DNA of 64,000 nt from Ophioceras dolichostomum (taxonomy: Eukaryota > Ascomycota > Sordariomycetes > Magnaporthales > Ophioceraceae). The notes beneath the pieces were generated by a model. It saw nothing but the letters and a program-made list of their open reading frames with translations, ran no database searches and was not told where the DNA came from. Below are positions 35,992 through 48,485 of the stretch, in pieces. The stretch is taken from positions 39,716 to 103,715 of the forward strand of contig PYST01000118.1 of assembly GCA_003049485.1 (NCBI GenBank), read 5' to 3'. The position numbers and the translations under genes were made by a program. Positions within the stretch are counted from its first letter, which is position 1; every line of letters starts with the position of its first letter.

Positions 35992-36675
35992 ATGGCACCG
36001 TCAATCTTCATCGAGACATCGCCAAAGGGGAAGCACCGATTCGTTATGAAACGCTCGCACTCCCACCGCGAGCACCGCACCCACCACCACCACCACGGCC
36101 ACTCCTGCGCGGACGTAACTTGGGAGCAGTGGGAGGAGCTCTTCGAGCGCGAGGGCGCCCTCCGGCGCGAGAACGACCTGCTCCGCCACGAGGTCGCGGA
36201 GCTCAAGCGCCTGCTCCAGGTACGCGACGGGGAGCTGTATCACTGGCAGGTCAAGTGCCACAACCAGGAGATCGAGATCCGGCGCCTGCGCGAGGACGAC
36301 TCGGCGGTCCGCGAGGAGAACCGCGCCCTGTCCGACCGCGTGCGCGAGCTCGCCGACAAGCTGCTCGTGTGGCGCGAGCGGTTCAAGAGGCAGGAGGGCA
36401 AGACGGAGGCGCTGCGGGCGGACAACGCCGCGCTCGCCGACAAGCTCAGGCACAAGGAGGACAAGCTGGCCAAGGTCGAGGGCTACATCGCCAAGCTGGA
36501 GGAGACCAACGCGAGGCTGAAGGCGGACCTGGCCGTGCAGAACGACAACGTCGAGCACCTGCACCGCAGGTGCAGGCGGCTCGAGGACGAGAACAGCTAC
36601 CTGAAGCGCAAGCTGGAGTACTACGAGAGCGTGCCGGAGCCGCACTCGCCACACAGGAGAAAATGGTGGCCATAG
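35992..36675 (+). CDS. Coiled-coil protein of unknown function
   Basis: Single exon, 227 residues. A His-rich start (HREHRTHHHHHGHSC) leads into an almost uninterrupted coiled coil from about residue 45 to 212, with Leu in heptad positions (ENDLLRHEVAELKRLL, ENRALSDRVRELADKLL, LEETNARLKADLAV). The short C-terminus is basic and Pro/His-rich. Codon third positions are strongly G/C, as in the recognised genes here, which supports real coding. There is no catalytic or DNA-binding motif: no basic region precedes the heptads in the bZIP manner. A structural or scaffold role is the simplest inference. The gene at 44298 is also coiled coil, but I see no aligned identity beyond heptad character. Confidence 0.72.
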   Translation: MAPSIFIETSPKGKHRFVMKRSHSHREHRTHHHHHGHSCADVTWEQWEELFEREGALRRENDLLRHEVAELKRLLQVRDGELYHWQVKCHNQEIEIRRLREDDSAVREENRALSDRVRELADKLLVWRERFKRQEGKTEALRADNAALADKLRHKEDKLAKVEGYIAKLEETNARLKADLAVQNDNVEHLHRRCRRLEDENSYLKRKLEYYESVPEPHSPHRRKWWP

Positions 36676-36702
36676 GTTGTGTTTTTCTTTAAACTATTCT
36701 CG

Positions 36703-36745
36703 CTTTCTTTCTTTTTCTTTCTTTCTTTCTTTCTTCCTTTCTTTC
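36703..36745. repeat. (CTTT)n tract
   Basis: About ten CTTT-like units just after the stop of the coiled-coil gene, in its probable 3' UTR. Confidence 0.93.
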
Positions 36746-39604
36746 ATCTATCTTGTATTCGCCTCCGCCTTCTCCTTCTCATTCCCCCCTCGCTTTGCTC
36801 CGGTTACCTTTTATTCGCGGATTTGCTACTTCACGTTGTTACGATAGGTTAGTTGGCAGGATTGCGGGAAGAACGCTCATTATACCCCCCGCTTCTGGCT
36901 ATTTGATGAAGGATATTGTTTCTCTGTGGACTGTCTGTGGCGGTATAGTTCCCCCGACATCTGTTGTCTTCTTTCTTGCTTATTATGTATTACTTTCTTG
37001 TCCTTTAACTTATCATCTTCTGTTACTGATGAGCCGTTTTGCTGCAACTCTCAAACTACCCCTGACCACTGTGTAGGAATTATTTCCTTCATTCTCTTCG
37101 TCTCCTGTACATACTTGCAACATCTCCCACCTTGTTCGGCTGCCTTCGCGCCACGGGTTGGGACATTTCACAATAGGTAGCCAACAGAATGAGCAAAGTT
37201 CCAGCCTCCCGTTTCAGGGGACTGAGAATTCCTGCCACAACAAAAACTGACTCCTCGCCACCAATTTACATCCCAGGATCCCCGGTATGTGACCTGCTGC
37301 CACCATCACGCCCCTGAATGTCTCCTGGAATGTAGTCCCATGTGCCCAACTGCGAAGGGAAGGAAGGCGCGTTGCGCCCCGAGTCGCACAGTAACCGTGT
37401 CTCGCCCCGGAGTCACGCGAGGCGGTTCCAGGACATGCGTTGCAGCCTTGTGCGCCATCTTTTGTCTTAGACAAGCATACCCGTGGCTGGTGGTGGGGAA
37501 AAAAGGCACCACTATTCTGCGGCGGGGTAGGTGTAAGTCCAGTGCCTCTGACCTATTGGAAGCGGGGTAGGAATGGAAGCATCTGCCATCATCACTTTAC
37601 CACACATTATCTACCTGCTACCAGGTATGTAGTATCAGATTGAAAGGGAGAAACACAAGGCCCGAGGCTGGGCAGGCAGCATAGAAAGGAACGAACCCTT
37701 GCCCAGCTGAACGACGTGCTGCAGTGATGCATCCTCCGAGCCACAGGCATGATTTCCATCTGAGTCTGGCACAGTTGATGCTGTTGGTCCAGGAAACACA
37801 CTTAGTTACAGTGGGCATTTCAGGCAACGATGCACGATGGAATGCCTTCCCGGGCCGGCCTGTGTGGTGTGGCCTAGCACCACCAAACACCATACCTGCC
37901 GCAGTCCGGCGGACTCTAGTGATGTGCGGTGGGCGTGTGTGTGCTGACATGCAAGGTAACAGACATCGACCCTGAGGCTAGATAGACCCTTGGAGCCACC
38001 GGATTTTTCAAGCGCCGCGAAGCTACCTCTACGTATGTGGCGTCCCGACTTGCAAGAACAATACGGGAAAACAAAGCCAAAAATAAGAAGAGGCGACGGG
38101 TTTCTCAAACGGCTCTGCATGAACAAATCAACTGTCGAAATCGGCTTCGTCGGTGAGAGCAAAGACCAGCCAGCCAGCGAGCCATCCAGCCAGTCACAGG
38201 AAATTCCTCGCAGATACGAGCCGGAACTGGCACTATGAACGCCACGGCGCCTAGCCCCAGCTCTCGCGACATTGATTCTCGATCTAGAAATGTATAGCGG
38301 CCCATCTGTGAGGCCGTTGATATGCCCCAATAGGCCAGCTGCAGTAGCCAGCGGGGAAAGGCGGGATTCTGAAAACAAGCGGTGGTCGTAGCGTAGAGGC
38401 GTAGAATGTTCCGAAGAGGCCAAGGAAGAGCTGAACTAAATAGGCCCGTGTTCTAGAGTCTGACGATAGGTACGGGACCGAAGAAACAAAACGGCATAAA
38501 CCGTCCGTCCCCTCACCTGCCACGATCGGTGATTGTGCAATTGGAACCACAGGCGTGCATGATCCTCAGGCCCCCAATTCGCGGGAGGGTCCAGCAGGTC
38601 AAGGGTTCGGTCCTTCATCCGGCCCAGGCTTAGGCCTGGGGATTGTCGGTGCCTCATCTGATGGACTGCATAGGTACGGAGGGAGGAATATGTACGGGGC
38701 ATATTGGAGGCACGAACACAATCAAGTGTTGTCGAAGGAGATATCGAATTTGAATGCTGACTGAGGAGTCATCTCCATCTCAACCCCCAAGCCGTTATCT
38801 CCATCCTCCCGAAAGGGAGATCTGGTCCGCACCTGAGCGGATTAAGCGCTCCGGCCTCAGGTATGGAGGGCTCAGCCGCCTCCTTTTGAAGCCTGATCCT
38901 TGACGATAGCACGGAGCCTCAGCCAACGCGAACAAGCCAGGGCATCCCCTTGTCGTCGGTTCGGTGACCGTCTTTGAGAGGAAAGGTGTCAAAGAAAAGC
39001 CGAAGATGGGTTACACATAATAGACGCGCGCGCGGCCGAAACTCACGACATCGCTTTCAGCGCTCGCCTGTTTTGAAAATCTGACATGCAGTGGCGTCGT
39101 TCGGAGAGAATCCCCGCCATTCGCTTCTCCCTCCCATTGACGTACACTTTTTGCCTCCGAGTTTCTAAATATGAAAAGCGAAGATAATCAGGTGAGACGG
39201 TAATATCCTTTCCTTGCTGTTTGAAAAGACCCTCTGAGGCTGACCGACTAACCCCAGGAAAGCCTTTCCTAGCCTAGGACGGACGGACTCCCGCTGCTGG
39301 CTTGGGCTTAGAAATAGGTATATCCCGGCAGACCCTGGTCTCCGCCTTATTGTAGAGAAAGTCCGCGTTTTTTGCCACTCCTGCGGAAGCTATACTCGGC
39401 ATTATTCCATTCCACTCCACTCGCAACAACATGCTCGCACCGAGGCATGCCAGGCAGGCAGGCATGTAAGTCCGCGTCAGGATACTGCCAACACTCAAGA
39501 GACACACGGAGGCAAGAGGCGGCAGTGTGTGTATGTGTATGCCGTGCGTGGTTACATTGCCGCCATTAATCATGATGGAACACAAGGGTAAGGTACGTAG
39601 AATT

Positions 39605-39634
39605 TGATGATGATGATGATGATGAGGATGATGA
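39605..39634. repeat. (GAT)n trinucleotide repeat
   Basis: About nine GAT units with one GAG interruption, in intergenic DNA. Confidence 0.93.
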
Positions 39635-42600
39635 GGGGTAACAGCCTGAAGTGATCATTCCACTCAGCTGAAAACAATAATTTCGAGAGTTCGATGGGTG
39701 CTACAGATCTGGAAGCCTAGCTTGTTGTCTGGATGCCTCGCCAACATCATCATCGGCACGACCACACAAAAGCCGCCACGAACGAACCAATCCCGAATAT
39801 TCCGTTCTATTTCCCCTCATCTTATCTTTTAGAGAAGGCATCCATGCATCCATCCAGCCCAGATCACCCCTCAACGAATCACACATGATAATTGGCAAGT
39901 CAGAAAAGAGGCTCCCCCGAAACCAACCCGGCTGGCCAGCCAACCTGCTGTCTACCGAGGCCCATCCGTTCCCGTCGCTCGGCAAGGAAGGGAGACAATA
40001 GCATCTCGACACACAAACCTCCTGTTGATCGTGGACCTGGTTCTGGCCCTTTTCTTTCTACTGGCTCGCCACATTGCTGCGCCATGGAGACGACAGACAA
40101 AGAGGTCCATTTTACAGTGATGACGGGCATCAGAACCCACATCTCCCGTGCATGTGTGCATACAGACCTACATCATCTGCGAGCACTCTGATTTGTGCTC
40201 TTTTTTTTTCTGGTTGTTTTGTTTCTCCTCATTTGTTCACGCGGTCTGGTTGGCTGGATGGATGGATTGGCAGATGGACGGGTCTCTCAAGATTCTTGTC
40301 AAAAACTGCACACTGCACCGCCTAGCCTGCCCGCCCGCCGCCGGTCCGCCACCTGCCAGTTGGAGATTGGCGGCTGTAGGAGGGGGCAACGCACGCCAAA
40401 ACGCATGCAGACGGGAGGAAGGGGAAATGGGCAAATGAGATTCTTCGTTCACGTTTTTGCAGTTTCGGTCGGTCGTTGACTTGCAGGACACAGGACCATC
40501 CCGCAGATGGTTGCAGACAAGAACAGCACAGATCAGACCGCTGCTTGGTGCTGAGTGCTTGCTTGCTGCTTGCATTCTTGACCGCCAGAAATCGCGCATA
40601 TATCATGGCTGCTATAAGGGTTGGTTCTGTTCGAGTGAATGAGCTGGCAGGCTGCTGTCGCAAAATGCCACATTGACCGATTGCCGTTTTGGGGTGGCTG
40701 CTGGTGGCTTTTGGCCTGCCTCCCTCCCATGCCCGCCTCTTTGCCGGAAGGTCATTGCTGTTTTGTGTCGGCCAGTGATGGGTGCTGCTGCTTGGGAGCG
40801 CGGTCGCCTCCTGCTGCTGGCCGCTTTTGGCGGTGGTTGTGATGCTTCCACTTTTCCGCCGCCGGGACTCAGAACCCTGTCCTGTCATCTGTTCGTGGTT
40901 GCTGGTTTCCCTTCAAGGCCTGGCCGCGCATCCCATGATGGCCTTTTGCGGTCCCCAATGCGCGACCGCTTCTTCAACGGGGAGGAGGAGTGAATTCGGG
41001 GGAGCCGCGGTGCGGCGACGCCCCCATGTCGGATGGCCTCCGGCCATCAACGCGGCACATTTCTAATCATGGAAGCAGAAAGCCAGGTCAGGCAGGGTTC
41101 GAACACGAGCCAGGGTCAGTTCGTTGCTTATCTGCTTGAACTTCGACTGGCCTGAAAGAAACACGTCAGCCAGTAACACAGGAGCACCTAGAATCGACCA
41201 TGTGTTTTCCGGCATTCCGGTTCTTGAAACTTGTTGATTGTACCTCAATCAGCCCACGTTGGTTGCCTTCTTTGCCTTCTTTGATCTGGGTTTTGGTTTT
41301 GTTCTCTCGGCCATTTTGCTGCTCTTTCGGCCTCGGCTCTGAAGTGGTGTGAGTGGACAGTTCGAAGTTCTTACAGAACCACAGCATATGCTTTGAATCG
41401 TCGCAACTGCGTCATTCTGAAAACAGCTGAGACTCTCGTAAGAGTTGAATTTGGGGGCCAACTTTCCGGGATCCGGATAGAAGTTGGCATCTCCTGACTC
41501 CTTCAAAGAGCGACTTCTCAGCGAACCTTTCAGAGACGCTTCACACGATGTCAATATCTCCATTCTGAGGGGCTGTCCTTGAGGGTCCTTGGAAGCTTGG
41601 GGTTTTAGGGCCTTGGGCTTCGGGGCCTTGGGCCTCAGTTTTCTGGGGGGATCTCCCTCGGGAATCGGCTTGTGGGCCACAGGGATCACCACCCAGGGCA
41701 CCGGACAAACTCTCAAACAAGGGTTCCTCTCAGCCCTGCGTGACAAGGATGACCAGGTCAAGCCACAGACTGTCCCTCCGAGCCACTCATTGGTGGCCTC
41801 CAGGATCGTCATAGCGAGATTTGGCGTTCTGAGCAAGTGATGGAGAGCACCCAAAGAATAGAATGGAACAGAAACGAAGAGAAGAGAACCCCAACCAACG
41901 TCCCGACGCGCGTGCGGCAGGAGGAGGTTGGAAACCCTTGCATCCAATGCATAACAAACGAGAGGAGGATGATCATAGGAGGAGGAGAGTGAGTCAGAGG
42001 TAGGTGGCAGTTAGCGCTGCGTACGCTCGCACAACTCAACGCAGGCAAAAGACTGAAAGTCAGGCCTTGGCTCCGAAGCGGTTTAACAACTCGCAACACC
42101 AATGTGTACGTGCCACTCCAGGACGCCACTTCAGAACCCCCTTCTTCATCCTCCTGATTTTTCTGCTCCTTCCCGTCCAGTCGAATGTGTCTAATTCATG
42201 ACCAGCCATTCAACGAAGAGGCAACTGACCGGCGGCATATTTCTTGCATGCTCCGAGAGCGAAGTGGGCCGAGCAGGAGGAGGGGGTGTACGCGTACCCG
42301 TTGTTAGTGGGAGGTTCTGGCGGACCACCAAAGCAGCGAGACAGAGCCTCATTGCGAACCACAGGAACTTCGTCGGTTCAAGGACGCCGCTTGCAGCTTC
42401 CTGCAGCACCAAGTAGGCGACCACTCGGAGGTGGAGCCATTTCAGTGAGGACTCGAAAAAGGATCAAGTCAATGACGGCAATGGAAGGGCGTGCTTGGGC
42501 CACGATTCCTTGGTAGCAGCGAGAAGCTTCCAAATCAGCAAATGAAGCAAACGGCCAGTCCGACCACCTCCCCCGATCAACGCAGTGAACCCGCAATGAA

Positions 42601-44051
42601 CCGCCGACACACCTTGACGGGATCGAATTGGGTGATTATTGGAAGTTGAAAAAGTGTTAGAGAGGGGGCAGGCGTTGGAATGTTGTGTGTGGGTGGTGGA
42701 GGGGTTGCTAGCAAGCACAGCCACGACAGAGAGGCCAATCCGACCAAGGCAGATTCCCCCTTCCCCCCTTCCCCCTCCCCTCACGGGAGCTACCAGCTGC
42801 CACGGCCGACTCAACACTCTCTTTGAGGTCACGAGGATGAGTGGCGGCAATAATGCCTGTCGGGCTTTCTTTCGCTCCCACAGCAGTCGGAATTGTCAGG
42901 GCCTCCATTGTGAAACTGCGGACGTGCTGCTTGTCGCTGCTGTGTTCCCGCGTTGCCGTCAATGTCGTCCACCCGTGGCATACACGATACATGTACTCAA
43001 CCGTGTGCGGTCCGAGACGCGACGCGAAGGCTCAATGAGGGGAGCACGAAGAGAAACTCACTTAAAATCCTTGTCAGCGACGAGGGATCCAACTTTGAGA
43101 GCCGCAATGCACCACAAGGTCGGTATTTTCGAAGGAGCCGTCCAGAGAGGTGAGCTGCCTGGATTCGCCGGCCCAAGTGACTCGACCCCTGCTAGGAGGG
43201 CCTCCATTGTGGAGCCAAAAAGCGACATCCATCCCTGTCGTTTTGTCCCCGCCGCAGAGATGCGGACCGCCTGCCGGCTCCTGCCTTTTCTCGTGCGCTC
43301 AAATTTTTTTTTTCCCCTCCGCACCATCGTTGTCGGGGGGAGACTGACCTGGACAAAAAATAACCAAAGAGGCGTGCACCCACACACCCCTCCATTTGGC
43401 TCGCGACCTGCCACTGGAATGCAGTCGCTGCTAGCTGCTCGCTGTTTGCTTTCTGCTGTTGCTTGACTCTTGGCCGGTTCGAGGAAGGGGCGTGTGGTTC
43501 GCGAAATCGTTCGCTTCTCCTGCTCCTGCTTGCCGGCGACTGGAAGAAGGCAGCTGCCTACCGCCCCTCTCGTCGCCATTCCCTCCGCGCATCCCCCCGT
43601 CTCCTGCTCATATTTTCTATTTTCCATGTGAGTGTTGTAAATAAATATAATGGGAGATCCGGGCTCAAGCGGTAAGGTGGTGGGTTTATTCTCCTCTCTT
43701 TCTCTTCATCAAACTCCTTTGATCCTGTTTACAAGAAGCAAATTTCTCCAAGGGGCATTAGCCATCCCCTATATAACCAAGAGAAAAATTTTCGTTTCTG
43801 GTTATTCGGCCTGAAGACGAACCCCCTGCCACAGTTACCCAATCCGCTTCAATTTCCCCCTTGTTCTTTGGTGCCCGACCAAAATTTCGGCACCCGCACA
43901 TTCCTTCTCCAGCCGTAGCTCAGAGCCTTACCTCGCTCCCCAGTCCCTGTGCAGTGTGTCGCACCCTTCCAACGAGCTCTGCCACACTTCCGTTTGCACC
44001 CTTCCTGCGGGTTGCCTCCAGCCTACGGCAACCATCTATCCCCCTCCACCA

Positions 44052-44058
44052 TATATAA
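44052..44058 (+). promoter_or_regulatory. TATATAA box candidate
   Basis: TATATAA 240 bp upstream of the ATG at 44298, in an AT-richer stretch followed by CA-rich leader DNA. The position suits a core promoter with a leader of about 200 bp. Assigned by sequence only. Confidence 0.35.
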
Positions 44059-44297
44059 ACAAGATCTGCCCACATACTCATACATCTCGGGCACCTTTGC
44101 AGCAGCGCCCTCACATCGCTCGTCAAATCAGCACTCACCAACACATACATACCTCTTTTTCGTTGCTGGTCCTGTTACTAGTTCACGCAGCCTTGCTTAT
44201 CACCCCGCCATCCCTTGCGGGTACCTGCTTTACAAACCAGCACTTTCTGTCATTCATAAACCAACCAACCACCACCACTCCTCTTATAACCACAACA

Positions 44298-45230
44298 ATG
44301 GCGGGGCAAGGAAGAGGAGTTCGCTTCAGCGACTCTCCTCCAGGTGGGTCACGAAGCACCCGATACGCCTACGCCAGCGACTCGGGCGTTGGATCTTCTG
44401 GCGACGAACCATCCAGCCGGCGGGCTAACCCGAACCGACCGTTGTCTGAAGCAGAAGAAGCCCAGAGGAAATTCAACAGCCTTCCCGACCTACAAAGCGC
44501 CTATACCGAAGTCTACAACTCGAACGAACAGCTCCTGGGACAAAATCAACAGCTCCGGGCACAGAACGATTCGCTCACCCGAGCCAACGCAGTGCTCGCC
44601 CGGGAGAATGCGACGGTTACCAGGGATCGCGACAGTCTCTTCGACAAGAAGCTGCGCGCCGAGGAGAAGAGCAAGGCGCTGGAGGCAGAACTCGAAGAGC
44701 TGAAGCGCAAGTACAGCGAAGAGAGATCACTCCGCGCAAAAGCCGAAGACACAGTGAAGGACTTGAGCCACGACATCGCCCATCTGCGCGCCACCAACAA
44801 TTACTTGCAGCACGGCCAGAGTGACCCCGCGCCGCCTTCATCGTCGGGGTCTTCGACCGCTGGGGCGACCTCGGGCTCATCAAAACACCGCAAGCAGCGG
44901 CCAGAGGAGAATGAAAACCTGCGAGAGAGGTTCGAGCGCGAGCCGAAGTCCACAAGCACCAAGTCGCGTCGCATGAGCAAGAACTATCTAGAACCGTACG
45001 GGCCACCCGCACCATCGAACATGGTGCCGCAACCAGTCAACTACCAGACCGCGACCGGCCCCAGCACGACATACATCCCTCGCTCTGCCCCTCGACCCGT
45101 CGTTACCGTCCCAGCAGCTGCCCCAGTCCTGATCGCGCAAATACCTGTCATGTCTCCTCACACCCCTCAGACATTCGGCGAGGATGGCAATTACCACCAA
45201 TACCCTCTCCCGCCTCGAAGATCTGGCTAG
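44298..45230 (+). CDS. Coiled-coil protein with Pro-rich C-terminus
   Basis: Single exon, 310 residues. The N-terminus is Gly/Ser/Arg-rich (GVRFSDSPPGG, a phosphorylatable SP site). Residues about 55-175 form a coiled coil with heptads such as NQQLRAQNDSLTRANAVL and KALEAELEELKRKY. Then come a Ser/Gly linker, a basic stretch (KHRKQRPEENENLRERFER, KSRRMSKNY) and a Pro/Thr-rich tail ending PPRRSG. The internal ATG of the longer frame was chosen because the upstream 114 codons lack coding bias and contain the TATA-like box, and because ACAATGGCG is a good start context. I cannot assign a family; similar architecture occurs in cytoskeletal or spindle-pole adaptor proteins, which is only suggestive. 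Confidence 0.7.
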   Translation: MAGQGRGVRFSDSPPGGSRSTRYAYASDSGVGSSGDEPSSRRANPNRPLSEAEEAQRKFNSLPDLQSAYTEVYNSNEQLLGQNQQLRAQNDSLTRANAVLARENATVTRDRDSLFDKKLRAEEKSKALEAELEELKRKYSEERSLRAKAEDTVKDLSHDIAHLRATNNYLQHGQSDPAPPSSSGSSTAGATSGSSKHRKQRPEENENLRERFEREPKSTSTKSRRMSKNYLEPYGPPAPSNMVPQPVNYQTATGPSTTYIPRSAPRPVVTVPAAAPVLIAQIPVMSPHTPQTFGEDGNYHQYPLPPRRSG

Positions 45231-47174
45231 GCCGTTGCCTTTCTTGTCTCTCCATTGGCATCCCTCCTGTCGCTGCGCTCCAGGTCCCATCACTTCACAA
45301 ATACAAAATAACATTAAGATACCCCCTATTCCTTCTCTCCTTCGCTCCTATACTGGGGCGCGGCGATGATGAGCCTCGATACCCCTCTATTTTTGTTGTT
45401 TCTTTGGGTTTGGCTTTTTTTTTTTTCCCTCACGGATTTGTTTGTTGGCCTTCCCGATGCGGAACGGCAACTGCCAGGCAACGTGTGCGACACACGGACG
45501 GATCCTCGCATATGCGCCAGACTTCCCCCAACGGCACAATCGCCCACATCCCAATTACCTGGATCTCTGGTTTCTTGCGCATTCCCTGACCCAAGCACCC
45601 GCAGACGTCCTCGCCCGGCAATTCCATCCCATTCCATCCCAATGGCTGGCGATTCATTGTTTGCGCAGCTGCCCATCGCGCACGCACGGCCCAAATGGCA
45701 GCCCACCTTTGTTGTCCACCTTGGCTCAATCGGCGATGGTGGGGCAATGTGGGCTTCTGCCTAAGGGTCCTGTGTTTCTCCACAGACCACCTGCCCACTG
45801 CTGCCCGCAATCACCATGCCCCAGCCGCTATCGTCCACAATAGGGCTGAGTCTCGCCACGGTGGCACCGGTCCTCAATGGTCGCGTCGTCTGCCGGGGGA
45901 GTTGCTTGATTCCCCTCCACGATCGGTTCCAAGAGGTTGCGGGGGGACCCAGCCTACCGGCAGCTGCCTGGGAGCTTCCCCTCTACCCCTCCAAAGCACC
46001 TGACCTCCCATCCCTTGAAGCGACTCGAATGCTACCAGAGTGGTTAGAGGTTCGATGGCGTCTGGGAGCACGCGATATGCACAATACTCGACCTGCATGT
46101 ATGCACGGTCGAGTCACCACCGGTCGCGCCCAGGCAGCTGCTGGTCAATTCGCATTGCACCATCCTATTTCGGGGTTGGCCTCGGAGGCAGAAGGGAAAG
46201 CACCACCACCTCTCCGTACTGTCTGTCTCCTTTGCAATCCCTCTACTCTGGAGGACAAAGATCGAGAGCAGCACAAAAAAGATGTTCTGACATTTCCTCC
46301 CTCTTTCTCTCTCTGTCTCTCTTTTGGCGGTCATGTTGTACGACTCATGGAAAAATCACTGGCGTTGGTACTGTTCTGTCAAGTTTCAACAAGCTTATAG
46401 ACACTCATGGATGGGATGGATGGGAGGGATCTTTGACGTCATGTCCTTTAAATCGGACTTCCTTCTTCACCCTGTTTTATTTTTTCCTATCTCGCCTACC
46501 ATATGTTGTACTTACACTGTACGTTGCTGTTCGTGCTGTACAACATATACACCTCTCCATCTTAACGTGTCGGAAGGGATCTTCAACCAGCTGTTGCACT
46601 AGATAGACTCGATTTCGTATCTTGTTTTTTTCTGCTCTGCGAAGTATCACAAGCTACTGCTCGCCTGCCAAAATATACGTTGTATTTCGGATGACCTAAG
46701 TGATCACCGATCTCGGTGTTCTTTCCCTCGATCTCAAGAGCCTCGGCCTCCGTGAGGAGAATAGATGCGTCCTATCCTGTTTCCTTGATGGAAGTTGCAT
46801 TAGTGTCATAGCCGTGTACCCACACATCCACAGCAACATAATCCTATAGTCCGTCCCCGGACATCGTCTCCGGCTGCTGCATCGTATCCTGCGCTGTGAC
46901 TCATTTACAATAACTCGACCTCCCATTTCCCATTTCCCAATCCAGAGCAATCTGTCTCTCGCACTCGTCGACCTTACGGCTCGGATTATATCGAACTTTC
47001 AACGACAGCCAACCATCGCATACCGTTCCTCCGCTCCCAGGCACACCTTACCCTCTGACTCCTCGCGTCGTCATCATCGACACATTCCTGCATGGTACCT
47101 ACCTACTCACGACATTTTGATACCTACCTACCTACGATCTGGACTAGGTACCTACCTAGTCAGCTGCTGCAAAC
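45231..47174. other. 1.9-kb intergenic region
   Basis: No gene supported. 3' UTR of the coiled-coil gene, then short frames without domains. The last 100 bp are built from repeated TACCTACC/CTAGGTA units directly before the next ATG. Confidence 0.5.
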
Positions 47175-47535
47175 ATGAAGATCTTCCCTTCCCTATCGCC
47201 CGACCTCTCCGAGTGGGCCCTCAAGCAGCCTGTCTTCTTCGTGGCCACGGCCCCGACGTACGGGCAGCACGTGAACGTCTCGCCCAAGGGGCTGACCTCG
47301 AGCACGCTGGCCGTCCTGTCCCCGAACAAGGTTGCGTATATCGATCGGACGGGGTCGGGGTGCGAGACTATCGCTCATTTGCGAGTAAGACATAAACGCC
47401 AACTACCTACCTAGATGCCTACCTAATCACCATCAACCNNNNNNNNNNNNNNNNNNNNNNNNNNNNNNNNNNNNNNNNNNNNNNNNNNNNNNNNNNNNNN
47501 NNNNNNNNNNNNNNNNNNNCACACACACACACACA

Positions 47536-47575
<40 letters not shown>

Positions 47576-48485
47576 GGAGGGAGTCATCATGACAAGTCGG
47601 AAAACAGCTAGCTCCTGCCTCGTTCGTCATCACCACCCCCACACGACACCACATCACACTTCGTCCCGCCACACGTCTATATCCAGATCCCTACCTACCT
47701 TCCTGCCGTGCCAACGCGAACACATAAGAGCAAGACGCACCTGCAACTCGGCACGTGGCGAGTTACCTACCTACCTACGTACCAAGGCCACGCATGCTGA
47801 TCACTCACACCTCCCGCCCTCCCGAAAACAGGAAAACGGCCGCGCAACGATAATGTTCATGTCCTTCGGCGCCGCCCCGCGCATCCTTCGCCTCTACTGC
47901 ACGCGCTCCGAGATCGCCGAGTGGCCGACCGACCAGTCCCGCTTCATGGGTCTGCTGTCGGCCATGGGCCTGGCGGGTCGTCGGCCGGATGCTGCGAGGG
48001 CCGTGATCGTGTTCGACGTCTTCAAGGTCACTACTAGTTGCGGGTATGCCGTTCCGCGCGTCCGACTGTCGTCTCCTTCGCCTTCTTCTGGGGGAGAGAA
48101 AGGTGGAGAGGGAAAGGAGGGTGGAAAGGGAGAGGAAGGAGAAGTGCAAGGAGAAGGGGAAGGAGGGGAGAAGGAGAAAGAGAAAGATCCGGAGCTGGCC
48201 GTGTTTGAAGACCGAAACACGCTTGATTTCTGGGCGGCTAAGAGGGAGATCGCTGGGGACGCGCTGGATTACCAGGCGAAGAACAATGCGGTGTCGCTGG
48301 ATGGGCTGCCGGGGTTGAGGGTTGCGAGGAGGCATGCGGGACGGTCGGTGTTGTGGGAGGATGCGAGGGCGTGGGTTGGGAGGGTGGTGGCGCAGAGGGA
48401 GGGGTTTGTGGTTGGGGTTTTGTTTGCGGTGCTGGTTTGGGGTGTTGTGACGAGGTTTGGGCTGGTGATGGGGGTGGAGGTGTGA
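47175..48485 (+). CDS. Pyridoxamine 5'-phosphate oxidase-fold protein with C-terminal hydrophobic segment
   Basis: Member of the PPOX-like FMN-binding split-barrel superfamily; the specific reaction is unknown. Exons 47175-47384 and 47832-48485 (phase 0) give 287 residues. Exon 1 has KQPVFFVATAP, HVNVSPKGL, VAYIDRTGSGCETIAHLR, and exon 2 continues ENGRATIMFMSFGAAPRILRLYC. This is the usual order for fungal proteins of this family, and the join falls inside a conserved run. A Gly/Glu/Lys low-complexity insertion interrupts residues about 150-180. The C-terminus has one strong hydrophobic stretch (FVVGVLFAVLVWGVVTRFG) that could be a tail anchor. The 447-bp intron contains an 81-base gap and a CA/CT microsatellite, so its true length is unknown. 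Confidence 0.85.
47439..47573. repeat. Assembly gap followed by (CA)n(CT)n microsatellite
   Basis: N run 47439-47519, then about nine CA units (47520-47538) and about eighteen CT units (to 47573). The whole block lies inside the intron of the PPOX-like gene and probably acts as its polypyrimidine-rich interior. Confidence 0.96.

Larger units (their letters stand above)
36676..44297. other. 7.6-kb gene-poor interval with one weak spliced-ORF candidate
   Basis: No confident gene. It contains a CTTT tract, a GAT repeat, and many short frames on both strands. At about 43222-42785 on the minus strand two frames can be joined across a 146-bp GT..AG intron into a plausible peptide, and further plausible but frame-shifted pieces extend to about 41250; see findings. 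43,700-44,297 is AT-richer, carries TATATAA, and is likely the promoter and leader of the coiled-coil gene at 44298. Confidence 0.45.
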
